DNA of 58,710 bases from the NCBI GenBank assembly GCA_964541755.1, contig CAZIRF010000015.1:1-58710 (forward strand), given 5' to 3'. The notes beneath the pieces were generated by a model, which saw only the letters and a list, made by a program, of their open reading frames with translations, did not search any database and was not told the origin of the DNA. The translations under genes and the position numbers were made by a program. The stretch's first letter is position 1, and every line of letters begins with the position of its first letter. This stretch comes from CAZIRF01 sp964541755 (GTDB taxonomy: Bacteria; Spirochaetota; Spirochaetia; Treponematales; Breznakiellaceae). Below, in pieces: positions 15,788-23,299 of this stretch.

Positions 15788-17512
15788 TTATTTTATCCTC
15801 CAGCTGATGGAGACCTTCTTCTGTTTCAGGACATCGGTACCAAAGTCGAAGATGAGCCGCGATACGAAAAGCGCGGTAAACACCGACGAAACAACACCAA
15901 TTGCCAAACTGACCGCGAAGCCCTGAATGGGGCCGGCTCCCAGCTGTGAGAGGAAGATCGCGGCAATAAAGGTCGTAATATTCGAGTCCATGATGGCCCA
16001 GAAAGCCTTCCCGAAACCGGATTCCACGGCAGACTTCCGGTCTTTCCCCAAGAGGAGCTCTTCCTTGATACGCTCAAAGATTATGACGTTTGCATCGACG
16101 GCCATACCAATCGTAAGTATGAAACCGGCAATACTGGGCAGGGTGAGCGTAAGACTGAAGGCAGACAGGACACTGAGCATGATATAGAGGTTGAGGAGCT
16201 GAGCAACAACCGCATTGATACCCGAGCCCTTGTAATAGAAGAGCATGAAGACCATAACCAAGGCGATACCGCCAAGCAAGGCGTTAAGCCCCCGTTTAAT
16301 GGTATCGGAACCGAGAGATGCACCAATTGCCTGTTGATTGACCGGTTCGAGTTCTACAGGGAGCGCTGCGGTCTTGAGGACTGTCTCAATATTCTTGGCT
16401 TCGTCATAGCCGAAACCGGACAGCTGTACGCGATCGCGAATTTCGGTCTTGATGGTTGCTCGACTCTTGACCTTGTCGTCCATAACGATACACAAACGGC
16501 GTCCCTTGTTTGCGGAGGTAAGTTTATAGAAGATATCGCCACCCTCGGCATCGAGAACAAAGGTTACCGTGGGCTGTCCGGTCATGGGATCGCGGTCAAC
16601 CATCGCGCTCTGGATGTGGTTGCCATCGAGCCCGACTTCTTCACGAATAACCGTATAGCCCATAAACTCGTCGAGGCCGTACTTGTCCTTGTCATAGATA
16701 CCGCGGACGACAGTTCCCTCGGGGATAATGGACGGATCGACAAGACGCCCTTCACCGTCGAAGGTATCGAGGGGGTTTTGTGCATAATAGCTTGCAAAAG
16801 CTGCCGCAGCTTCATCCTCTTCAATATGGAACGCCAAGCGCCCCTTGCCCATGATTATGGAATTGATGCGCTCGGGGTCTGCGGCACCGGGAATCTCGAC
16901 GTAAATCTGATCATCACCCTGGCGGCGAATGACCGGTTCGGTAAGGCCGAACTTGTCGATGCGCGAGTTCAATACTTCCAGGGCCTGCTCCATGGCAGAC
17001 TCCCGGTCTTCGGAGGTGAGTTCACGACCGAGGCGCTCTTTGACCGAGTCGACATTGGCCTGAATAATGACACTCATACCACCGGAAAGATCGAGACCCA
17101 ACTGAATGGCCGCAGTATGGACTTCTTTAAGCTCGAGAACCTGACTCCTGAACCGGGATTCAATGGCCTCAAGGGCTTCCCCTTCAGTTGCAAAAGCCTT
17201 GAGGACCGCGTAAGTAGTCCACTTTGCCGGCTTGTCGAGCCCCAAGATCTTGTAATTGGCCTTGGCGTCTTTAACCAGAAAACGGAATTTTGCCGGGAGA
17301 GGGGCTTCCTTGTCGCGAGACAGTTCGAGAAGCTGTGACAATTCGGCACGGGCTTTACGGGTCGAATAGTTCTTGATCTGTTCCCTTGTGCCCAAGGCGA
17401 GGGCCTTGTCCTCTTTGGGAACCAGAAAATACCAGCGTACGGTCGGGAAAAGGAATGCAAAACAAACCCCGAGCGTCGCAAGGATGATGAAAAAGCGATA
17501 GCGTTTACTCAT
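15788..17512 (-). CDS. secD: Protein translocase subunit SecD
   Basis: This 574-residue protein has helix 1 at about residues 7-26. The first periplasmic region carries LGLDLSGGMSVIIQA (D1 motif). The P1 head domain includes FGLTEPVIRRQGDDQIYVEIPG. Five C-terminal helices contain LTLPSIAGFILTIGMAVDANVIIFERIKEELLLG (D4 to D6 region; key residues G-M-A-V-D-A-N). It is part of the SecDF-YajC complex in the inner membrane. An SD (GGAG, 7 nt) precedes ATG 17512. It is cotranscribed with yajC (64 bp upstream) and secF (0 bp downstream). All core motifs are intact. Confidence 0.96.
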   Translation of the reverse strand: MSKRYRFFIILATLGVCFAFLFPTVRWYFLVPKEDKALALGTREQIKNYSTRKARAELSQLLELSRDKEAPLPAKFRFLVKDAKANYKILGLDKPAKWTTYAVLKAFATEGEALEAIESRFRSQVLELKEVHTAAIQLGLDLSGGMSVIIQANVDSVKERLGRELTSEDRESAMEQALEVLNSRIDKFGLTEPVIRRQGDDQIYVEIPGAADPERINSIIMGKGRLAFHIEEDEAAAAFASYYAQNPLDTFDGEGRLVDPSIIPEGTVVRGIYDKDKYGLDEFMGYTVIREEVGLDGNHIQSAMVDRDPMTGQPTVTFVLDAEGGDIFYKLTSANKGRRLCIVMDDKVKSRATIKTEIRDRVQLSGFGYDEAKNIETVLKTAALPVELEPVNQQAIGASLGSDTIKRGLNALLGGIALVMVFMLFYYKGSGINAVVAQLLNLYIMLSVLSAFSLTLTLPSIAGFILTIGMAVDANVIIFERIKEELLLGKDRKSAVESGFGKAFWAIMDSNITTFIAAIFLSQLGAGPIQGFAVSLAIGVVSSVFTALFVSRLIFDFGTDVLKQKKVSISWRIK

Positions 17513-17576
17513 TCCATTGCTCCAATGTTGTTATGAAAGACGGCTCTGACACGCCTTTCTGATATATCGGGTAGAA

Positions 17577-17999
17577 TCAGGCCTTGGCGGAATCGCCATC
17601 GTCGGACGAAGCAGCTTCGGTGACAGTGGAATCTTCGCTTGCCGCTACCTCTTTGGAAGCGCCTTTGGCCTTGCCTTCGCCAACAACCGAACTGATGGCG
17701 TTGCGGGAGAATTCGATTCGGGTGTTGTCATCGACCTTAACCACTACCGTGGTCTCTTTGACCGACTGAATAACACCGTGAATCCCACCGATAGTCACAA
17801 TCTTGTCGCCCTTGGAAAGGGCAGAGAGCATCTTCTCGGTCTCTTTCTGCTTTTTGTTTTGCGGGCGGAGTACGAGAAAATAAAAAATGACAATGATAAG
17901 ACCAAAGGGAATAAGAGAGGTCAGAAGACCACCGGCACCGGCGGGAGCGGCCCCCGAATCGGCGGCGGTCTGGAGAAGGGCGGTAAAAAGAGTATTCAT
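17577..17999 (-). CDS. yajC: Preprotein translocase subunit YajC
   Basis: This 140-residue protein has one transmembrane helix (LTSLIPFGLIIVIFYFLVL) followed by RPQNKKQKETEKML, the YajC hallmark. A small domain (KGDKIVTIGGIHGVI) and an acidic, Ala/Ser-rich tail follow. Its tail is longer than in E. coli (110 residues). ATG 17999 is chosen over an ATG 42 bp upstream because an AAGGAAG SD lies about 8 nt before it. It leads the yajC-secD-secF operon. Confidence 0.94.
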   Translation of the reverse strand: MNTLFTALLQTAADSGAAPAGAGGLLTSLIPFGLIIVIFYFLVLRPQNKKQKETEKMLSALSKGDKIVTIGGIHGVIQSVKETTVVVKVDDNTRIEFSRNAISSVVGEGKAKGASKEVAASEDSTVTEAASSDDGDSAKA

Positions 18000-18037
18000 T
18001 CGAAAGACTTCCTTAAGCGAGGATGGCATACACGTTA

Positions 18038-18061
18038 CCACAGAGGAAAGCGACGGGTCAA
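18038..18061 (-). promoter_or_regulatory. Possible promoter of yajC-secD-secF
   Basis: Minus strand TTGACC (18061-18056), 18-bp spacer, then a weak TAACGT. The leader of about 30 nt holds the SD. A 9-bp inverted repeat (GCATGATTC, 18078-18086, with 18132-18140) lies just upstream and encloses 45 nt of unknown role. Confidence 0.35.
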
Positions 18062-18147
18062 GGTAAAGCGTTAATCAGCATGATTCGAGGGAAGTCTTGG
18101 GTATCTTGCCCCCAAAGAACGATCCGCCCCTGAATCATGCCGATCAA

Positions 18148-18438
18148 TCAGATAACTTTGGCACGGGAAATATCTATACGATGCACGCCAAAGAGGCGCC
18201 CAACGTGGGATTCCGGGGTGTAATTGGTTCCGGCAACACGATTGTAGGCATCAATCACAGCCTTTTTTTCTTCGGGCTTGTCTGCATGCACAGCGGAAGC
18301 CCAAGCAGCACGAAAGAGCCCCTGCTCTGCGAGTTCCAATGAGGACAGGCGCCCAAAGCGCTTCTTCGCCCGGCCATCAACCAGGGCTGAATCTCCATCG
18401 TATCCGATGGTAAAAATGAAATTTTCTCTTGAAAGCAT
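18148..18438 (-). CDS. Small conserved-looking hypothetical protein
   Basis: This is a 96-residue soluble protein without signal peptide. It starts MLSRENFIFTIGYDGDSALVDG and continues with a helical, Ala/Lys-rich middle (ELAEQGLFRAAWASAVHADK) and KKAVIDAYNRVAGTNYTPE. ATG 18438 is chosen because GGGAGAAG lies about 8 nt upstream; the next ATG upstream (18465) has no SD. It lies downstream of the rubredoxin terminator and upstream of the secretion operon, all on the minus strand. I do not recognise a family. Confidence 0.62.
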   Translation of the reverse strand: MLSRENFIFTIGYDGDSALVDGRAKKRFGRLSSLELAEQGLFRAAWASAVHADKPEEKKAVIDAYNRVAGTNYTPESHVGRLFGVHRIDISRAKVI

Positions 18439-18480
18439 GAAAGAGGCTTCTCCCGAGGCCTCCATTTTGAAGGCCCATTC

Positions 18481-18521
18481 TTAAAAAATAATAAGCCGTC
18501 GCAGGCAAACACCCCGACGGC
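18481..18521 (-). terminator. Terminator of the rubrerythrin-SOR-rubredoxin operon
   Basis: Minus strand stem GCCGTCG/CGACGGC (18521-18515 with 18501-18495) has a 13-nt loop and is followed by a T-rich tail (TTATTATTTTTT). It starts 9 bp after the rubredoxin stop. Confidence 0.75.
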
Positions 18522-18530
18522 CCGAAATCA

Positions 18531-18692
18531 TCAATCAACCGGAGAGAAATCATCCTTGGGAGCACCGCACATCGGGCACACCCAATCATCCGGGATGTCT
18601 GCAAAGGCGGTTCCTGCGGCTATGCCGCCATCGGCATCACCCTCTGCGGGATCATAAATATACCCGCACACATCACATACGTACTTCTGCAT
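18531..18692 (-). CDS. Rubredoxin
   Basis: This 53-residue protein is the exact size of a rubredoxin. It has the two iron-binding knuckles CDVCGYIYDPAEG (Cys6, Cys9) and DDWVCPMCGAPKDDF (Cys39, Cys42). One iron held by four Cys carries single electrons. It is last in the operon, 21 bp after superoxide reductase, which it can reduce, as can rubrerythrin's partner role. ATG 18692 has an AGGAGG-like SD upstream. It is the smallest gene of the window and easy to miss. Confidence 0.95.
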   Translation of the reverse strand: MQKYVCDVCGYIYDPAEGDADGGIAAGTAFADIPDDWVCPMCGAPKDDFSPVD

Positions 18693-18713
18693 CTAGTCCT
18701 CCTCAAGTAGTTT

Positions 18714-19100
18714 TCAAGCGATCCAAAGACCGTGAAGATTGCAGTATTCCCTTGCGAGAACACGGGTTGCTGTAGCGGCGTTGGGTACGCAGAAGGAAGC
18801 CGAGGGGGTATCCCCCGCTTTGAGAAACTTCCGGTAGGAAAGCCCGTCCACAACGAGCTCAATCCACTCAATGTAGTGCTTTTCCTCTGACGGATGAAGT
18901 GTCGAACCGACGGTAACTTTATAGCCGTCTTCGGTACGCTCAATAACCGGTACGTGCTTTTCTTTTGCAGCGTCGACGGTGTTTTCAACGTAGCGCTTCA
19001 TGGGTTCACCACAGCAGACGAGCTCTCCGGCGCCAGTGTGAAGTACCTCCACAATATTGCCGCACACCTCGCACTTATAAATGGCTGATCGTTCGGTCAT
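18714..19100 (-). CDS. Superoxide reductase (desulfoferrodoxin, class with centre I)
   Basis: This 128-residue enzyme reduces superoxide to peroxide without making oxygen. The N-terminal desulforedoxin domain (centre I) has Cys10, Cys13, Cys29 and Cys30 (KCEVCG and VCCGEP). The catalytic non-haem iron (centre II) ligands are visible in EKHVPVIE, LHPSEEKHYIEWIEL and YCNLHGLW. It is thus a two-iron desulfoferrodoxin, not a neelaredoxin. ATG 19100 has a GGAGG-type SD; the longer frame upstream overlaps rubrerythrin and is rejected. It sits between rubrerythrin and rubredoxin in one operon. Confidence 0.95.
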   Translation of the reverse strand: MTERSAIYKCEVCGNIVEVLHTGAGELVCCGEPMKRYVENTVDAAKEKHVPVIERTEDGYKVTVGSTLHPSEEKHYIEWIELVVDGLSYRKFLKAGDTPSASFCVPNAATATRVLAREYCNLHGLWIA

Positions 19101-19125
19101 TTGTTCCTCCTTACTTGCGTATGGT

Positions 19126-19701
19126 CTACCAATTCTCGAAAAGGGGTTCGAAATAAGCTTGGGGATGGGCACAGGCAGGACAGGCGCCGGGGGCTTCAAG
19201 CCCTTCAACAATATACCCACAGTTCATGCAACGCCACATGACAGGTTCCTTCTTTATGAACGCAGAACCATCATCAATGTTCTTCTTGAGTCCCTCAAAA
19301 CGCTTGGCGTGCTGCTTTTCGGCAACGGCAATCGATTCGAAGACCTTGGCTATTGCGTCAAATCCCTCTTCACGCGCAATTTTAGCGTAATCGGGATACA
19401 TCTCCTGCCACTCGTGGTTTTCACCCCCAGCCGATTCAGCGAGATTCTCGCTCGTCGAAGCGATAACACCGGCGGGGAAAGACTCGCGAATTTCCACCAT
19501 ACCGCCCTCGAGGAATTTGAAAAGGCGCTTGGCATGTTCCTTTTCTTGATCGGCAGTCTCCGAAAAGATTCGGGAGACCTGCTCGTACCCTTCCTTCTTG
19601 GCAACACTGGCGTAATATGTATAGCGGTTGCGGGCCTGTGATTCACCGGCAAAAGCGGTAAGTATGTTTTTCTCTGTCTGTGTACCCTTGAGGCTCTTCA
19701 T
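19126..19701 (-). CDS. Rubrerythrin (peroxide reductase)
   Basis: This 191-residue protein has an N-terminal four-helix diiron domain with the E-x6-Y and ExxH motifs (AFAGESQARNRYTYY, TADQEKEHAKR, AKVFESIAVAEKQHAKR). A C-terminal rubredoxin-like domain follows (MWRCMNCGYIVEG and CPACAHP). It reduces hydrogen peroxide to water using NAD(P)H-derived electrons and pairs with the neighbouring superoxide reductase. ATG 19701 is chosen: AGGAG lies 7 nt upstream; the GTG two codons earlier is less likely. Length and motifs are canonical. Confidence 0.96.
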   Translation of the reverse strand: MKSLKGTQTEKNILTAFAGESQARNRYTYYASVAKKEGYEQVSRIFSETADQEKEHAKRLFKFLEGGMVEIRESFPAGVIASTSENLAESAGGENHEWQEMYPDYAKIAREEGFDAIAKVFESIAVAEKQHAKRFEGLKKNIDDGSAFIKKEPVMWRCMNCGYIVEGLEAPGACPACAHPQAYFEPLFENW

Positions 19702-19728
19702 CAACACTCTCCTGTATGGTGATTTGAC

Positions 19729-19763
19729 AGCACAGGCACCACCGTGTCGACGTTGCCTGTGCT
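19729..19763 (-). promoter_or_regulatory. Stem-loop in the rubrerythrin leader
   Basis: A 10-bp perfect stem (AGCACAGGCA, 19729-19738, with 19754-19763) and 15-nt loop lies 28 nt before the rubrerythrin ATG. There is no T-run, so it is not a normal terminator. Upstream A/T-rich sequence (19764-19830) probably holds the promoter. It may regulate mRNA stability or translation of the oxidative-stress operon. Confidence 0.45.
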
Positions 19764-19874
19764 TTCCTTACTATTGTCCTAATAAAATGAAAAGAAAGCA
19801 AGAAAAATGTATCAATTTGCCTGAAGTCCTCCGGCCAAGACCGCTCGTTTATTGATGGGGCACGGAAAGAAAAA

Positions 19875-21590
19875 TCAGTTTCCACCAAGATAAGAGGCGT
19901 ACTCGCTCTGGTAGCGTTTGAGCCGGGCGTTGTCCGGTGATACGGCGAGGGCCTGTTTGAGATAGTAAACAGCCCGCCGTTGATCTTTGCGGGCGTGATA
20001 GATATCGAACATGGCCACAAGCGCGTCGAGATTACGGGGGTCTTCAAAGAGGCTCGAACGCAAATCGGCCAGACGCACCTCCTCATCCTGGCGCAGGGTA
20101 CTCAACAAATAGTGGAAGCGACTCTTCGCCGATCCTCCCGGGAGAACAAGCATTTGCGCGGCCATAAAATTCCTGGCCTCCGGAATGGAACCGGATAGTA
20201 TGAGAGATTCGGCCCACAGGGCGGCCCAGGTACTGTTGTCGGGTTCACTGTCGCGCAATTCCCGGGCCAATTCGAGGGCCTTCGGAATGTTGTTGAGGGC
20301 CACATACACCCGCCAAGCCGACGCAATATCCTGCGGAGAACGACGATCTTCAAGCAGGCGCTCCACGAGGCGTTCTGCGGTCTTCCAGTCTTCCCTGAAG
20401 ATGGCATCTTTCAAGGCCAAATCATTTGTTAGCAGGGAGTTGCTTCCTTTTGCGAGCAAGATGGCCAGGAGTCGCCTTCCCTCTGCCACATCTTCGGAAC
20501 GGGATGAATCCAAGAGTATACGGGCGCTGAGCGCCGTCGCTTCGAGGTGATCGGGATGAATACGCAAGAGGGCGCGCAAATAATTGAGGGCGGCATCGGC
20601 ATTCTGATACCCCTCGAGCTGGACGCGAGCACGCAGAAAGAGGTATCGGGGGTTGTCCGGCTGGCTAATAGCAATGGCATCGAGGGACGGCTGAGCCTGT
20701 ATGGCAAAACCCTGCTCAAGAAGGGTCTCTGCGCGCATCAACAGAAACTCGATATCCCGGGGATCGCGTTGGAGGACTTCGGCAATCGCCGTCGAGGCCC
20801 GCTGCCAATCGCCCAGGGCATGGAGTGTACGGGCAAGCTCCCGTTTGAGCTTTTGGTTGTCCGGCAGGCGGAGCAAAAGCTCCTGATAACGCTCGAGAGC
20901 ACTATCGTATTCGCCACGCGCGTAGTGAATGCGGGCCATACCCATTGCGGCCGGATAGCAATCGGCCGACCGGGCCAGGACGTCACGGTACAGGGCCAAT
21001 GATTCATCAGTATTGCCCTTTCTTTCATGGACGATCGCCCTGAACCAGGGATCGAGCACCGAGGCAGAAGAAAGTGTTGCGGCCTTCTCAAGATCGATCA
21101 TGGCAGCATTCAAGCGTTCAATACGAATGTCATCCCGCATGAGAGCCAAAAAGGGCAGGACGTGTTCGAGGTAATCGTTCGACGAGACAAGCGGCGGTAT
21201 GTAGTTCCCCTTCCCGATTTCACGGAGAATACGGGTATACGGGTGGGTCTGGGGGGCATCGGGAAGCGGAAGAGAGCCCCCCACATCGGGATACAGGGTT
21301 TTCATCAAGGTAATCGAAACGGCACTCATGATACGGCCGAAATCGGTAGCCTCAAGATCGCGACTACGAATAATATCTAGGGCTCGTTGCAGCGACATTG
21401 GAGTACCCGTTTCAACCAAAAGCTGAATTTCACCGGCAATGGTACCGGCCTGTACCGTCCCCGTCGATTCGGGCCCCTGAATGGAAATGGGTGTCGCCTG
21501 CGGCGGGGGATCGCCCGCGCACGAGAAAAAGAAGCTGCCCCAAAAGAGGAGCGCACACCGGAATGGGCGTGCATTCCTGCAAAACTCCAT
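19875..21590 (-). CDS. TPR lipoprotein
   Basis: This 571-residue protein has a lipoprotein signal peptide (hydrophobic FRCALLFWGSFFF with lipobox FFSC, Cys about residue 24). After a linker come more than ten TPR units covering residues ~170-560 (for example YPAAMGMARIHYARGEYDSALERY; key residues G, A, Y, A). It is predicted to be anchored to the outer or inner membrane from the periplasm. ATG 21590 is chosen because it starts a correct signal peptide and overlaps the stop of the upstream membrane gene (TGATG). Function unknown; it may be a peptidoglycan or outer-membrane scaffold. Confidence 0.82.
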   Translation of the reverse strand: MEFCRNARPFRCALLFWGSFFFSCAGDPPPQATPISIQGPESTGTVQAGTIAGEIQLLVETGTPMSLQRALDIIRSRDLEATDFGRIMSAVSITLMKTLYPDVGGSLPLPDAPQTHPYTRILREIGKGNYIPPLVSSNDYLEHVLPFLALMRDDIRIERLNAAMIDLEKAATLSSASVLDPWFRAIVHERKGNTDESLALYRDVLARSADCYPAAMGMARIHYARGEYDSALERYQELLLRLPDNQKLKRELARTLHALGDWQRASTAIAEVLQRDPRDIEFLLMRAETLLEQGFAIQAQPSLDAIAISQPDNPRYLFLRARVQLEGYQNADAALNYLRALLRIHPDHLEATALSARILLDSSRSEDVAEGRRLLAILLAKGSNSLLTNDLALKDAIFREDWKTAERLVERLLEDRRSPQDIASAWRVYVALNNIPKALELARELRDSEPDNSTWAALWAESLILSGSIPEARNFMAAQMLVLPGGSAKSRFHYLLSTLRQDEEVRLADLRSSLFEDPRNLDALVAMFDIYHARKDQRRAVYYLKQALAVSPDNARLKRYQSEYASYLGGN

Positions 21591-22126
21591 CACTTTTTCG
21601 ACTCGCAAAAGGATACGAGTAAAAGAAGGAGCCCCGAAAAAAGCAGGAGCAACGGCCACCATTGAAGAAAGAAACTCCTGAATGAAAAATTGACTACTCC
21701 AAAAGAGAAGAGGAGAAACAGAGCGCCCAGAAGCACAAAGGCCAACGAGGGAACGAAAATGCTCATAACCAGTTTGCGATAGGCAAAGTAACCGGCAGAA
21801 AAGAGCGACAAGCCAGTGGTAACAACCAAGAGAGGCCAGAGCACCGCCAGGGGGGTGGTGATAACATCAAAAAAACGGAGAAAAAGGAAGAGGCTGCTGA
21901 TGGAGGCAAACGAAGCCACAAAAAAGTATCGGGGATTGCGACGCAGGGATGTTGCCAAGCGAAAGAAAATAAAAGAACACGCCATAACCATGCTGGCGAG
22001 AACCAACATGAACAGGCGGCCGGTTCGCACAGAGTACAAGAGTGCTGACACGCCACTAACCGCAAGCAAGACACCGAGTATGAATGCGAGCTCTGCGGTA
22101 AGTGTTCGATTTTTCTTTGACTGCAT
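21590..22126 (-). CDS. Polytopic membrane protein (about 6 helices)
   Basis: This 178-residue protein is almost all hydrophobic, with about six helices (FILGVLLAVSGVSALLY, LFMLVLASMVMACSFIFF, YFFVASFASISSLFLFL, PLAVLWPLLVVTTGLSL, SIFVPSLAFVLLGALFL, WPLLLLFSGLLLLLVSF). It resembles small DUF5668/LiaF-type or HdeD-like multipass proteins but no motif is decisive. It starts 8 nt after a TATAAT box without SD and is translationally coupled to the TPR lipoprotein. It probably forms a membrane complex with it; this is inference. Confidence 0.75.
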   Translation of the reverse strand: MQSKKNRTLTAELAFILGVLLAVSGVSALLYSVRTGRLFMLVLASMVMACSFIFFRLATSLRRNPRYFFVASFASISSLFLFLRFFDVITTPLAVLWPLLVVTTGLSLFSAGYFAYRKLVMSIFVPSLAFVLLGALFLLFSFGVVNFSFRSFFLQWWPLLLLFSGLLLLLVSFCESKK

Positions 22127-22134
22127 GGCAGTTC

Positions 22135-22164
22135 ATTATAGTAAGCAACGGCCTGTCTTGCCAA
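22135..22164 (-). promoter_or_regulatory. Leaderless promoter of the membrane protein/TPR lipoprotein pair
   Basis: TTGGCA (22164-22159), 18-bp spacer, perfect TATAAT (22140-22135), 8 nt, ATG 22126. Its -35 overlaps that of the divergent promoter on the plus strand. Confidence 0.6.
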
Positions 22165-22186
22165 CAGGGTACGTGCGTGCTAGTAT
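22158..22186 (+). promoter_or_regulatory. Leaderless promoter of the 22196 lipoprotein operon
   Basis: TTGCCA (22158-22163), 17-bp spacer, TAGTAT (22181-22186), 9 nt, ATG 22196. The -35 hexamers of both directions share the palindrome TTGCCAA, so the two envelope operons are probably co-regulated or mutually exclusive. Confidence 0.6.
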
Positions 22187-22195
22187 CCGCATTAC

Positions 22196-23299
22196 ATGAG
22201 ATTTGCGGTCTTGTTTCCCGTTATCTGTACTTTTTCGCTCTTTCTGTTCTGTTCGTGCAACTCAAGGGCAGTGGAAACGAGCCTGCCAGCCAAACTCCCG
22301 GCACTGTCACTTGGGTCCGGGAACATTGAGTACTACCTTGCCGGAGACAGAACCGAAAGAGATTCTCTCAAGGATCTTTTTTTTCTCCTTGAAAACGCAC
22401 CCAATGACCCCCTGGAACGATTTTGCATCGTTCGGGAAATGGCCACCCAGTTGCGAAAGGGATCCGCAACGGGCAAACTCGTAAACCTCCTCAATGCCCA
22501 AGTGGAAAAACATCCCGATGACCCCTTCAATGCCTGGTACCTGCTCATGGTTGCATGGATTCACATGCAGGAAGGCTCAGAACCGGTTGCCGTTCTCTAT
22601 TTCGATCGTATCGTCAAGAATCATCGAGATCTTGTCATTGCCGGCGAGTCTGTTCACTTGGCGAGCCTGAAGCAAATCATTACCCTTACCAAAGACCATT
22701 GGCGCCGGATTGCGTGCTATCAAGAACTCTTGGAACGCTTTCCCGAAGACATCCCCCTTGGCCAAACCCTCTTTTCCCTTGCCAAAACATATGAAAAAAC
22801 AGGTGAATGGGATTTGGCCCTCCAAACCTACGCCCGCTATCTCGCAAGCCCCGATACGACCGTTATTGGCGAGCCGAACGCGTTTTCCTATGCCAAGCTT
22901 CTCATTGATTTCAACAATTCCAGCAAGGATTGGTCATTCAAATCTCTTGATGAGCTCGTGGAAGCCGTAAAGACCAATATCAGAAAAGGCAATATTCGCG
23001 GGCTCTCCCGCCTTATGGCAAAGGTCAACTTCAATGCCCTCTCTTGGGGGCAAGACCCCAGCGACCTGTCTGATCGCAAGGCGCTCAATTTTTCCGATCT
23101 CATGACCGGCACCCGTATTCGCTATGCAGAGAAGATAGATCCCGACTCAAACACCGAGGAAGCTTGGCTTCGCACATGGGGTTGGTCACAGAATGTCTCG
23201 GTCTGGTATTTCCACTTTCGCAAGATCTATTTTCCCGCCCAAGCGGATATCCACGGCCGCTGGGAATGGGCAGGGGTCTATTACGGGGAAAAGAACTGA
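22196..23299 (+). CDS. TPR-containing lipoprotein
   Basis: This 367-residue protein has a lipoprotein signal peptide (VLFPVICTFSLFLFCSC, lipobox LFCSC). TPR-like helices follow (WYLLMVAWIHMQEGSEPVAVLYF; HWRRIACYQELLERFPEDIPLGQTLFSLAKTYEKTGEWDLALQTY carry the Gly/Ala/Tyr TPR pattern). The C-terminal ~80 residues (RYAEKIDPDSNTEEAWLRTWGW, WYFHFRKIYFP) form a separate domain of unknown kind. It is first gene of an operon with mltD-like and a periplasmic protein; its TGA overlaps the next ATG (TGATG). It likely works with the transglycosylase in wall remodelling, by context only. Confidence 0.82.
   Translation: MRFAVLFPVICTFSLFLFCSCNSRAVETSLPAKLPALSLGSGNIEYYLAGDRTERDSLKDLFFLLENAPNDPLERFCIVREMATQLRKGSATGKLVNLLNAQVEKHPDDPFNAWYLLMVAWIHMQEGSEPVAVLYFDRIVKNHRDLVIAGESVHLASLKQIITLTKDHWRRIACYQELLERFPEDIPLGQTLFSLAKTYEKTGEWDLALQTYARYLASPDTTVIGEPNAFSYAKLLIDFNNSSKDWSFKSLDELVEAVKTNIRKGNIRGLSRLMAKVNFNALSWGQDPSDLSDRKALNFSDLMTGTRIRYAEKIDPDSNTEEAWLRTWGWSQNVSVWYFHFRKIYFPAQADIHGRWEWAGVYYGEKN

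Noticed and set aside
16334..17338. 334-codon plus-strand ORF opposite secD
   Set aside because: Shadow of secD; no family, no SD, and secD motifs are clear on the minus strand.
19764..19830. PerR/Fur box before rubrerythrin
   Set aside because: The A/T-rich stretch has TTATTAGGACAATAGTAA, which is only loosely palindromic and does not match the known boxes well enough to call.
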